A DNA stretch of 29,471 nt from a virus. The notes beneath the pieces are model-generated. The model ran no database searches. It was given only the letters and a program-made list of their open reading frames with translations, and had not been told where the DNA came from. Below, in pieces: positions 17,900-23,764 of the stretch. The translations under genes were made by a program, and so were the position numbers. The stretch is taken from positions 1 through 29,471 of IMG/VR virus record IMGVR_UViG_3300025699_000377; one strand, 5' to 3'. Position 1 is the stretch's first letter. Each line of letters begins with the position of its first letter.

Positions 17900-18511
17900 A
17901 GTTTTCTCCTGTGCTTCGACTTTATCAGAGTCGGTAGGCATTGATTCGTTAACGGAATCTAGATGTTTTTCAGTTTCCTGAAGGTTATTAGATTCTGTTA
18001 AGGAATCTACTGTTTTGAAAGATTTCTTGAAGTCTTCATATTCTGAATCAGAGTTAAAAGACTTAGCAAGAGAAAAGGTAGCAGCTTGGTTAGCAGGAAC
18101 CGTAACTACGGAAACCTCCAATAACTCTGCGTCCTTAATCTTATATCCATCGGTTTCGGTCATATACTCCGCATCCTTGACTCGAAACCCGACTGAAAAA
18201 GCTCCAAGGACGCCTTCTTTAATTAACTCTCCTACATGTCCAGCAGATTTAGCAATTTTTGCTTTTAGCTGCAGACCATTGTCGTTAGTACCAAGCGAAA
18301 TTGCTCGGCCAATCGGCTGGTTGTAGTCGTGATTAAAAAGAATAACTGGATTGTTTAAATAGTTTTGAAGTCCACCCTTTGTCCAGGCTTCAGATTCAAT
18401 AATATCTCCAACTCGGTCAGTACCATTAGTACTGGCCATACCTGTGATATGGAGATCATCCCCATCTTCAAATGCTTTAAAGGTGGAGCCAATGTGAAAA
18501 ATCTTATTCAA
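16451..18511 (-). CDS. Fused prohead protease - scaffold - major capsid protein (HK97 fold)
   Basis: A single 686-residue chain covers functions that HK97 encodes in two genes. Residues 1-150 are an S78-type prohead protease, with His61 in FNHDY, Ser106 in GAFSVGF and the ELLEVSVVTVPANQ motif at 129-142. Residues 205-315 are an Ala/Glu/Lys coiled coil, the scaffold (delta-like) region. Residues from about 320 to 686 are the HK97-type capsid protein, with VTVPTSATADFES, the LVLDPLFRKIQM region, and RRPEDVRYIISLDAYYDLLDD near the end. The start is TTG at 18511, supported by AAGGAG six nt upstream; it overlaps the previous gene by 8 bp. The protease should release itself and the scaffold during head maturation. 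An internal start can make the capsid part alone. Confidence 0.93.
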   Translation of the reverse strand: MNKIFHIGSTFKAFEDGDDLHITGMASTNGTDRVGDIIESEAWTKGGLQNYLNNPVILFNHDYNQPIGRAISLGTNDNGLQLKAKIAKSAGHVGELIKEGVLGAFSVGFRVKDAEYMTETDGYKIKDAELLEVSVVTVPANQAATFSLAKSFNSDSEYEDFKKSFKTVDSLTESNNLQETEKHLDSVNESMPTDSDKVEAQEKTMSDIDIDAIVAAAVEKTATAMAMKEAERKSEEKTRLEAEQKAAAEAEAQKSAQEAQIATAVSSGAERLMADVSAKMAEKDANHAEIIGSLQNELKEKAAEIEKIQQSKRVFADRNEKSSVSEEDMVNAHILGVVTSKGMEGTRFGRSILEKVNTNAGVTVPTSATADFESTVSTAIERDIELELVLDPLFRKIQMNSASMVIPTMPDAGYAEWSANDATGGATGSFPNGNLEGRDDAAGSPYPGLGMGSTVITAARLISRSYLANETEEDAIMPILPLIREAMVRSHARAIEHSLLYAGHTDAVNTGGQTGLVQQAVLAEAAVTGSGVLDTDDVSPFDYTATAAQMLNMRQAMGKYGRRPEDVRYIISLDAYYDLLDDMDFQKANELGEVGTRTTGQIGSVYGSPVIVCDEFQGGKAAGKFWGLAVNTRNFVVPVLRGVTVESDYEVANQHRVLVATQRRGFDNLFKTGAYASAGQVVAHKW
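17906..17910 (-). promoter_or_regulatory. Internal Shine-Dalgarno deciding the scaffold-capsid start
   Basis: AGGAG on the minus strand, six nt before the in-frame ATG at 17899. It lies in the linker between the protease and scaffold coding parts and is as good as any Shine-Dalgarno in the window, better than most true gene starts here. Confidence 0.75.
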
Positions 18512-18833
18512 TTGATTCTCCTTTTGATATTCGAAGTTTCTCTAAAGGAGAAACTTCGACCTCTGGAGCTTCTACTGGCTCCTTGGGTGGCTCCATAACG
18601 GGAGCCGCTTTAGGAACTGGTGACGGCTCCAACCTGTTCCACTCTGTGGGGTAAGTAGTTTTGATATGTTTTAGTATCCTAAAATAATCGGCGCTTAACC
18701 CAAAAAATCTTTTCATTGCTTTATGTGGGATAGGGGCATTATTGCCTAAAGCAATATACTCTCTTTTTGAGGGCACTCTTCCTATCTCTAAAAAATAGTC
18801 TAATAAAAGTCTGAAACCTTCGGATTTTTTCAT
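18504..18833 (-). CDS. Small head-gene-cluster protein, unknown function
   Basis: A 109-residue protein between portal and protease-capsid. The first two thirds look helical (KSEGFRLLLDYFLEIGRVPSKREYIALG, then FGLSADYFRILKHIKTTYPTEWNRL), with a small helix-turn-helix-like look. The rest is a Pro/Glu-rich tail (PSPVPKAAPVMEPPKEPVEAP). The ATG directly follows the portal stop (TAAATG), and the stop overlaps the protease start by 8 bp, so it is translationally coupled to both. A minor head or regulatory protein is possible, but I recognise no family. A similar LEKLR motif appears in the small Cys-rich gene upstream of the large terminase. Confidence 0.7.
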   Translation of the reverse strand: MKKSEGFRLLLDYFLEIGRVPSKREYIALGNNAPIPHKAMKRFFGLSADYFRILKHIKTTYPTEWNRLEPSPVPKAAPVMEPPKEPVEAPEVEVSPLEKLRISKGESIE

Positions 18834-20024
18834 TTACTCTTCCTTTTCTGCGGGTCTTCCGCCTTCTGCTGGGTTTGAAGCAGAGCCTGCAATATTGGCA
18901 GGCACGCGGATTTCTCCGGCGCCAAAGACCTCATCATAGTTTAAAGCTTCTCTTGCTTCGTTTGGTGTAATAATTCCTGCGTTTACGAGGGTTGAGTAGT
19001 AAGCTGCTGAATCTCGTAATTCTGGCTGAAGTGCGGGAATATTACTAATATCTGGAGTAACTGCAAACCCAAAGAATCTTTCTAGGGCTCTATTAATTTT
19101 TTCTACTATTGGGAGAACTGTCTCCAAATAATACATTCTGTGGTTCGGACGAATGTTTGCATTATTTCCTGAATCTAACATAATGGGTGGAACACCCAAT
19201 ACCTTCAAGATCTCTTTTTCTGATGACTCAATAGAGCTTTCAAAATCAAGTTCACGAAAGTTTATATTTGAAATTGCATCAAGTTCCATTCCGCCGTCTA
19301 AAACTAAAGGTCTTCTTCCACCTCCATCTGGACGATAACGAGTCATCCAGGATTGAATCATTCTTTCTTTATTCTTTTCACTAATAACAGAGGGAGATTT
19401 AATTACAAGACCAGGAACTGCACCATTCTTAAAGAAGTTATCTTGAAACTCTCTCATACGAGTAAGTTGGGACATACTTCTCTGTGCTGCTTTTAAACGG
19501 CTAGTGCCTCTGTAGATACTGTGAAAACTATTCTCTTTAATATGAATAATTTCTCGAGGATTATAGTCAACACTCGTCTGAAAAGTATAGCCCTGTACGT
19601 AGGTTTTCGTATCAGGTTCTATGTCAACATAGTGGGCAGGGAGATGATACAGGGAAACGCCGTCAAAGTATATAAAGATATTTCCATCTATAATATAATC
19701 GATTATGAGGTTTCGCTTAAACGTAGAAATATCTTGAAAAGGATTAGGTTCTTTGTTGAGCAATAAGTCAACGCGAGAACGTCTTATTCCTTTGGTAACC
19801 GAGTTCAATCCTTGAACTGGCTCTCCTATTCTAAGAGGAATTTCCGCTGCATCATCTACAATCATATTTACAGAGCGATTTACAACTTCTAAGTACTCAT
19901 AGTACGCTCTATAATTAGTAATAATCTCACGAGAAGCAATAGGGCCACCGCCTTCAAGACTATATACAATCTCTTCTTGCGCGGGATTTAACTTTTCCTG
20001 TTTCCAGAAATCATACCAAGCCAT
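18834..20024 (-). CDS. Portal protein, HK97 family
   Basis: A 396-residue protein between terminase/HNH and the protease-capsid gene. It forms the dodecameric ring through which DNA enters and leaves the head. Family features are visible: an N-terminal region with YRAYYEYLEVVNRSVNMIVDDAAEIPLR, the PNPFQDISTFKRNLIIDYIIDGNIFIY segment, the DIEPD strand, KENSFHSIYRGTSRLKAA, and a helical C-terminal part with GVPPIMLD. The C-terminus includes LVNAGIITPNEAREALNYD, a common portal ending. The ATG at 20024 overlaps the HNH gene by 14 bp and has only a weak GAG upstream, so translation is likely coupled. Confidence 0.95.
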   Translation of the reverse strand: MAWYDFWKQEKLNPAQEEIVYSLEGGGPIASREIITNYRAYYEYLEVVNRSVNMIVDDAAEIPLRIGEPVQGLNSVTKGIRRSRVDLLLNKEPNPFQDISTFKRNLIIDYIIDGNIFIYFDGVSLYHLPAHYVDIEPDTKTYVQGYTFQTSVDYNPREIIHIKENSFHSIYRGTSRLKAAQRSMSQLTRMREFQDNFFKNGAVPGLVIKSPSVISEKNKERMIQSWMTRYRPDGGGRRPLVLDGGMELDAISNINFRELDFESSIESSEKEILKVLGVPPIMLDSGNNANIRPNHRMYYLETVLPIVEKINRALERFFGFAVTPDISNIPALQPELRDSAAYYSTLVNAGIITPNEAREALNYDEVFGAGEIRVPANIAGSASNPAEGGRPAEKEE

Positions 20025-20394
20025 ATTTTTCTCGTTGTATTTCTACCCAGCGCTTCTGCTTTTCTGCGGTGTGAAGCGGGGGGTTTCTTCCGTAAATGGA
20101 ATGTAGTTTCAGATGATGATCGTGACATAGGGTGACTGTTTCAGTATAAAGTTCAGCCCAATTATCATCTATAAATTCGTCTCTCCAGATTATTAAATAC
20201 TCATCTGTGTAATGGTCTGGACGAAGCTTTTGCTTCTCACTTAACCATTTACGCAGTAAAGGAGCTAGAGTATGGAAATGGTGAAAGTCTAACTTTATCT
20301 TGACGCCGCATATCCGACATTCAGAACCCTTCTCGTATTTCGATTTTGCCCTATCTCTTATGTATTTTACTGGGTCTCTTTTTAATTCTACCAT
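20011..20394 (-). CDS. HNH-type endonuclease, probable packaging partner
   Basis: A 127-residue zinc-binding HNH-like nuclease. It has a CRIC zinc knuckle (C26, C29), then DFHHFH (H38, H39 as candidate catalytic or metal residues), and a second knuckle with histidines TLCHDHHLKLHSIYG (C90, H91, H93, H94, H98). In cos-type phages such as HK97, an HNH protein encoded beside the terminase is needed for DNA cleavage at packaging, and the position here between TerL and portal fits. A free-standing homing endonuclease is the alternative. The ATG at 20394 lies only about 6 nt from the predicted transcription start and has no Shine-Dalgarno. Confidence 0.8.
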   Translation of the reverse strand: MVELKRDPVKYIRDRAKSKYEKGSECRICGVKIKLDFHHFHTLAPLLRKWLSEKQKLRPDHYTDEYLIIWRDEFIDDNWAELYTETVTLCHDHHLKLHSIYGRNPPLHTAEKQKRWVEIQREKYGLV

Positions 20395-20406
20395 CTAATT
20401 TTAATC

Positions 20407-20435
20407 ATTATAGCCATGAGTCAGTTGAAAGTCAA
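20407..20435 (-). promoter_or_regulatory. Sigma70-type promoter for HNH-portal-head genes
   Basis: -35 TTGACT at 20435-20430, 17-bp spacer, -10 TATAAT at 20412-20407, minus strand, in the 61-bp gap after the large terminase gene. The AT-rich block TAAAAATAATTC precedes the -35. The predicted start, near 20400, leaves a leader of only about 6 nt before the HNH ATG. Confidence 0.85.
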
Positions 20436-20455
20436 GAATTATTTTTACTCGGTGT

Positions 20456-21736
20456 TTAGAATGTTGGAGCGTTCTCTTCAAAACTATAGAGTGCGTATCT
20501 CAACGCGTCTGCCATGTGAGAGGATGAATCATGAACGGGCTTCTCTCGAATCAAGTTGGGATTCGGGTCCCATCTATACATATCTAGTGAGCGCAATGTT
20601 TCGGTGCAGCTCGAGTCTACGATAAGACGATCGTTATCAATAAGACTTGCCACATGACCAATCCCGTCAACCACCGATTTCTTGGCGTTGATAGTAGAAA
20701 TATCATACTGCTGTGCAAGATCGAATCTTGTCTGTGCGGCGGCTGCATCGATAAAACAATAGTCGACCTCTCTTCTTTCAATAATTTCACCAAGGAAGCC
20801 AGCGTGTTCCTCTGTCGTGCGTTCTGCCGCATAATACTCTTCCATTAAATAATATTTGTGTCCGTCATATGCGATACAACAAAATGCTGTGGGGTCTTTA
20901 AAACCTACGTCAAGCCCCGAGATAATATCGCAGCCTGTAAAATCCATTTCTGATAAGTCTTGCACGCACGTATCATAGTTAAGTGTCCAAATCTGTCCTT
21001 CAAACACATTAAAGTCTGCTTCATATTCCTGAGCAAATTCTGCGGTTGACATAGAACGTCGTGCTTCCGCAATATCAGTTTCTGAAGCTCTTGGGTTATC
21101 ATGCCAAGTTGCCTTTATGCTTACCCACTCCTCAAAATCATCGGTGAACCCACGATTAAAAAAGCGACTAAACCAATTATTCCTTCCACGAGGAGTACTA
21201 ATAAAGAGAGCTTTAGATCCCGGCTTATCGAGTGTTGGCCTGATAGCAACATTAAACGCTGTCTCTCCATCTGCCAATGCGGCCTCATCAAAGAGAACAA
21301 AGTCATAGCTCCTCCCTACAACAGAATCAATCTGATTTACAGATCCTAGTCTAACAGTAGACCCGTTTGTTAATTCAATTACACGATCTTTCGCGTTATC
21401 TCGTGCTACTTCTAAATCAAAATGCTTTATTAAATTGCGTTGTAAATCGAAGGAGATATTAGAAAGATTGTAATTAGGACTGACAATAAGTACATGGCAT
21501 CCTGGAACGAGGGCGACGCATTGGGCAATAATATTTCCGATATACGTCTTCCCTTGACGACGACTAAGAGCACCAACAATGAAACGATACTTATCTGAAT
21601 TAATAGCATTTATTAAGGCCACCTGAGAAGGAATTGCCTCTATACCTAGCAATTCCAGATATTGTTCAATCGGTACTTTTAAAAACTTACCCGGTAATAT
21701 TTTGTCGAGAACTATGTCTCGTCTGCTGACTTCCAT
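20456..21736 (-). CDS. terL: Terminase large subunit
   Basis: A 426-residue DNA-packaging motor with both domains visible. ATPase: Walker A around residues 56-64 (ALSRRQGKT, Lys63), Walker B VLFDEAA at 147-153 (Asp150, Glu151) and coupling motif ISTPRG at 179-184. RNase H-like nuclease: acidic residues Asp276 (SGLDVGFKD), Asp330 (FIDAA) and Asp410 (HMADALRYA). It pumps DNA through the portal and cuts genome ends. The ATG at 21736 overlaps the preceding small gene by 25 bp and has only a weak purine run upstream, so coupling is likely. A promoter for the head genes follows its stop. Confidence 0.97.
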   Translation of the reverse strand: MEVSRRDIVLDKILPGKFLKVPIEQYLELLGIEAIPSQVALINAINSDKYRFIVGALSRRQGKTYIGNIIAQCVALVPGCHVLIVSPNYNLSNISFDLQRNLIKHFDLEVARDNAKDRVIELTNGSTVRLGSVNQIDSVVGRSYDFVLFDEAALADGETAFNVAIRPTLDKPGSKALFISTPRGRNNWFSRFFNRGFTDDFEEWVSIKATWHDNPRASETDIAEARRSMSTAEFAQEYEADFNVFEGQIWTLNYDTCVQDLSEMDFTGCDIISGLDVGFKDPTAFCCIAYDGHKYYLMEEYYAAERTTEEHAGFLGEIIERREVDYCFIDAAAAQTRFDLAQQYDISTINAKKSVVDGIGHVASLIDNDRLIVDSSCTETLRSLDMYRWDPNPNLIREKPVHDSSSHMADALRYALYSFEENAPTF

Positions 21737-21948
21737 TCTTCTTCACACTCGCAAGGGTCACATTCACATTCTTCACATACTAGAGAGGCTTTTCGTAGCT
21801 TCTCTAAAGGGCTCCAAGTAGTCTTCTCAACAGGAGCTTCTTTCATTACTGCTTGGTGAATTCCTGCAGCTTTTAGGGCTTCTTCTTCTGTAGCATATTT
21901 TGCTGATGAGCCAGCTACTTTCCACATATTGCCTTTTTTAAAAATCAT
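21712..21948 (-). CDS. Small Cys-rich protein of unknown function
   Basis: A 78-residue protein between the membrane-anchored small protein and TerL. The N-terminus (MIFKKGNMWKVAGSSAKYATEEEALKAAG) looks like a short alpha/beta domain. The C-terminus is strikingly acidic and Cys-rich: CEECECDPCECEEEW contains five cysteines in a C-x2-C-x-C-x2-C-x-C pattern that could bind zinc or another metal. The ATG overlaps the preceding stop as ATGA, and the 3' end overlaps terL by 25 bp, so it is made with the terminase. I do not recognise the family; a packaging accessory role is only a guess. Confidence 0.7.
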   Translation of the reverse strand: MIFKKGNMWKVAGSSAKYATEEEALKAAGIHQAVMKEAPVEKTTWSPLEKLRKASLVCEECECDPCECEEEWKSADET

Positions 21949-22178
21949 AGTACGTTTCCTGATGCCAATAATCCTGCTAAAAAGAGGATAAGGGCTCCGC
22001 CTACTGTCCAGACGAGTTTATGAAGTTTATCGATGGATTGCTGCATTTCTTTATATCGAATACGGCTATCTTCCGAAGCTTTCTTTACTTCATTAAATAT
22101 AGTTTTCCATCGTTCTTCACAGACTGCTTCGTGGGTACGAAAGTCTGTAAGAAGGTCATTCTGGTGCTGGGTTTCCAA
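21945..22178 (-). CDS. Small coiled-coil protein with a C-terminal membrane segment (XhlA-like architecture)
   Basis: A 77-residue protein encoded between the two terminase subunits. An N-terminal helical, charged region (coiled-coil-like, EERWKTIFNEVKKASEDSRIRYKEMQQSIDKLHKL) is followed by one hydrophobic segment, VWTVGGALILFLAGLLA, and a very short tail. This architecture resembles XhlA-type haemolysin or holin-accessory proteins, so a lysis or membrane role is possible, though the family is not certain. The start is TTG at 22178, supported by GGAG 7 nt upstream; it overlaps terS by 23 bp. No endolysin is visible nearby, which weakens the lysis idea. Confidence 0.7.
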   Translation of the reverse strand: METQHQNDLLTDFRTHEAVCEERWKTIFNEVKKASEDSRIRYKEMQQSIDKLHKLVWTVGGALILFLAGLLASGNVL

Positions 22179-22593
22179 GTAGTTTCTCCATTAACTTTCC
22201 ATAGTTACCTTCGCCGAATGGAGAATTGATTTGCACATTTTGCTGTTTAATATTTGTAGTAGCTTTTGCTTCTTTCGTATGGTCAACAGTTATTTTATGC
22301 GCGAGTGCAATTATATCAACGAGGTCTTTACTGGAATACTGCTCAGAGTCCCTAGCTTCTTGAAGTTTGTTTTCGATTACTTCATCAAGAAGCTCTGCGA
22401 GCCTGAAACGATTGCGATATCCTTGGTCCAAATAGACCGAATTGATGTAGTCTTTTACGTCACTTTTTTCTAGCACTTCGTAAACTTTGTCAGGAGTAAC
22501 GCCTAGGCTGCTTGCAGCCGTTAGCGCGGACCCCGTAGACAAATATGCATTTGCCACTTCGAGATTTTCTGGTGCCATCTTTACGAGTTTCAT
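22156..22593 (-). CDS. terS: Terminase small subunit
   Basis: A 145-residue DNA-recognition subunit of the packaging enzyme. The N-terminal part (PENLEVANAYLSTGSALTAASSLGVTPDKVYEVLEKSDVKDYI) looks like a helix-turn-helix DNA-binding domain. The middle is helical (ELLDEVIENKLQEA, oligomerisation) and the C-terminus has a short beta/loop segment. It is separated from terL by two small genes. The ATG at 22593 has no Shine-Dalgarno and coincides with the predicted transcription start of the promoter at 22628-22600, so the mRNA may be leaderless. An alternative start is Met6 at 22578, also without a Shine-Dalgarno. Confidence 0.83.
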   Translation of the reverse strand: MKLVKMAPENLEVANAYLSTGSALTAASSLGVTPDKVYEVLEKSDVKDYINSVYLDQGYRNRFRLAELLDEVIENKLQEARDSEQYSSKDLVDIIALAHKITVDHTKEAKATTNIKQQNVQINSPFGEGNYGKLMEKLLGNPAPE

Positions 22594-22599
22594 GGATTC

Positions 22600-22628
22600 A
22601 TTGTATTATGTTGAGACCGAAAAGTCAA
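22600..22628 (-). promoter_or_regulatory. Sigma70-type promoter for the terminase operon
   Basis: -35 TTGACT at 22628-22623, 17-bp spacer, -10 TACAAT at 22605-22600, minus strand. AAAAAAAGTTC lies upstream of the -35. Placing +1 seven nt after the -10 lands on the A of the terS ATG. Confidence 0.78.
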
Positions 22629-22637
22629 GAACTTTTT

Positions 22638-23111
22638 TTAAGAGGGTTCTGTTGGCCAGACAAAGTTTGTTGGAAGATCCAAATCTGAAGGAATTGTTAT
22701 ATCTCTCAAGGCTTGTCTATACGTAACCCACTCAGCTTTCTTCTCATCGGTAAGAGGAGAATCCGTTCCTTGAGTCCAGTCTGACTGATATAGTTTTGCA
22801 AGTCTCAACTCTAGAACACGTTTTGATACTCTATCACTGGCAATATCCCAAGATTCTGTTTCTGAATTCCATACAGTCCATTCAGGGTCGGAAGCTCCTC
22901 TATTTACCCAATCACCTTCCTTTCTAAAGTAGCAGTTTAGAAATTGAGAAGGATTTATGAAACCTATAGATTCTAGTTCATCTTCTCTTAAATAGATTAC
23001 TAATTCTCCGTTCCAAATAGACCCATTAGCTGGGGGTTCTGAAGGGAAAGACTGTACGTGGGAAATGACTCCCGTAGTTGGATGGGTATAAGCTATATAT
23101 GCGTAAATCAT
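22638..23111 (-). CDS. Tail fibre assembly chaperone-like protein
   Basis: A 157-residue protein following two fibre-type genes. Its C-terminal half matches the phage tail assembly chaperone pattern (Pfam Phage_tail_APC): the LRLAKLYQSDWTQGTDSPLTDEKKAEWVTYRQALRDI core and the PTNFVWPTEPS ending. The N-terminus (YIAYTHPTTGVISHVQSF) is beta-rich and specific to this group. It should help the upstream fibre proteins fold or trimerise. The ATG at 23111 is preferred over an in-frame upstream start at 23162, because it follows the preceding stop by one base and has AAAGGA nine nt upstream. It is the last gene before the terminase promoter. Confidence 0.78.
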   Translation of the reverse strand: MIYAYIAYTHPTTGVISHVQSFPSEPPANGSIWNGELVIYLREDELESIGFINPSQFLNCYFRKEGDWVNRGASDPEWTVWNSETESWDIASDRVSKRVLELRLAKLYQSDWTQGTDSPLTDEKKAEWVTYRQALRDITIPSDLDLPTNFVWPTEPS

Positions 23112-23112
23112 T

Positions 23113-23763
23113 TTAAGTTGTCCTTTGTAGTATAAATAAAGTGGAGATATTAGGGTAACCAAACCAAGTATAGGTGTTTGGGAAGGTAAAGGTAGTAGCC
23201 TGGTTTAGTCCCTGTATAGTATTAGCAGTATAATTCCAGTAAGTACCTTGAAAGATTATCACCCCATTTGTAAATTTCATATCGCCAAAGCCATACCAAA
23301 TATCTGTCAAACTTCCAGAATATAAAACTGGTTTAAATTGATAGTCATTTGGGTAACCGAAACTCTGTGTAGAGCCTGGGGGAATTATATCTATTAATTT
23401 TGGTCCTTTGCTATATCCTGAAGAGTACTGTAATGTTGTGCCGTCTGATTTAAAAACTTTTATTCCATAATCTGCAGAGTTATCCTCAGCTCTTTGAGAA
23501 GTTCTTTTTACTAATAGATATTCTACGGTAGCTCCGGAAGCATTTGTCCATCTATCTATACCTCCAGCCCCTCCTCCTTTCGAAGTATTACCATCTATGT
23601 GTCCTGTAGTAGTTCTTCGAACAAAGAGTATTTCATTCGCGGAATTATAATCTACAGCCGAGGTATTCGCTACTGTTCCAGTATCAATTACAGCTAAAGA
23701 TTCTTGGCCTGTGCTGAATTGTAAATTTCCATTTTCGTTGTAAACTTCTATTCCATATCCCAT
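23113..23763 (-). CDS. Fibre-associated or adhesin-like protein
   Basis: A 216-residue Gly/Ser/Thr/Asn-rich beta-type protein. It begins MGYGIEVYNENGNLQFSTGQESLAVIDTGTV, a start often seen in small phage proteins linked to the distal tail or fibres. Its opening closely resembles the last part of the preceding fibre (YGMQVFNAAGDLTLDTTYR), so the two share a domain and may be paralogous receptor-binding modules. The ATG is one base after the fibre stop, with GAGG 7 nt upstream. No signal peptide, membrane segment or enzyme motif is visible. A tail-tip or fibre-end role is inferred. Confidence 0.68.
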   Translation of the reverse strand: MGYGIEVYNENGNLQFSTGQESLAVIDTGTVANTSAVDYNSANEILFVRRTTTGHIDGNTSKGGGAGGIDRWTNASGATVEYLLVKRTSQRAEDNSADYGIKVFKSDGTTLQYSSGYSKGPKLIDIIPPGSTQSFGYPNDYQFKPVLYSGSLTDIWYGFGDMKFTNGVIIFQGTYWNYTANTIQGLNQATTFTFPNTYTWFGYPNISTLFILQRTT

Positions 23764-23764
23764 A

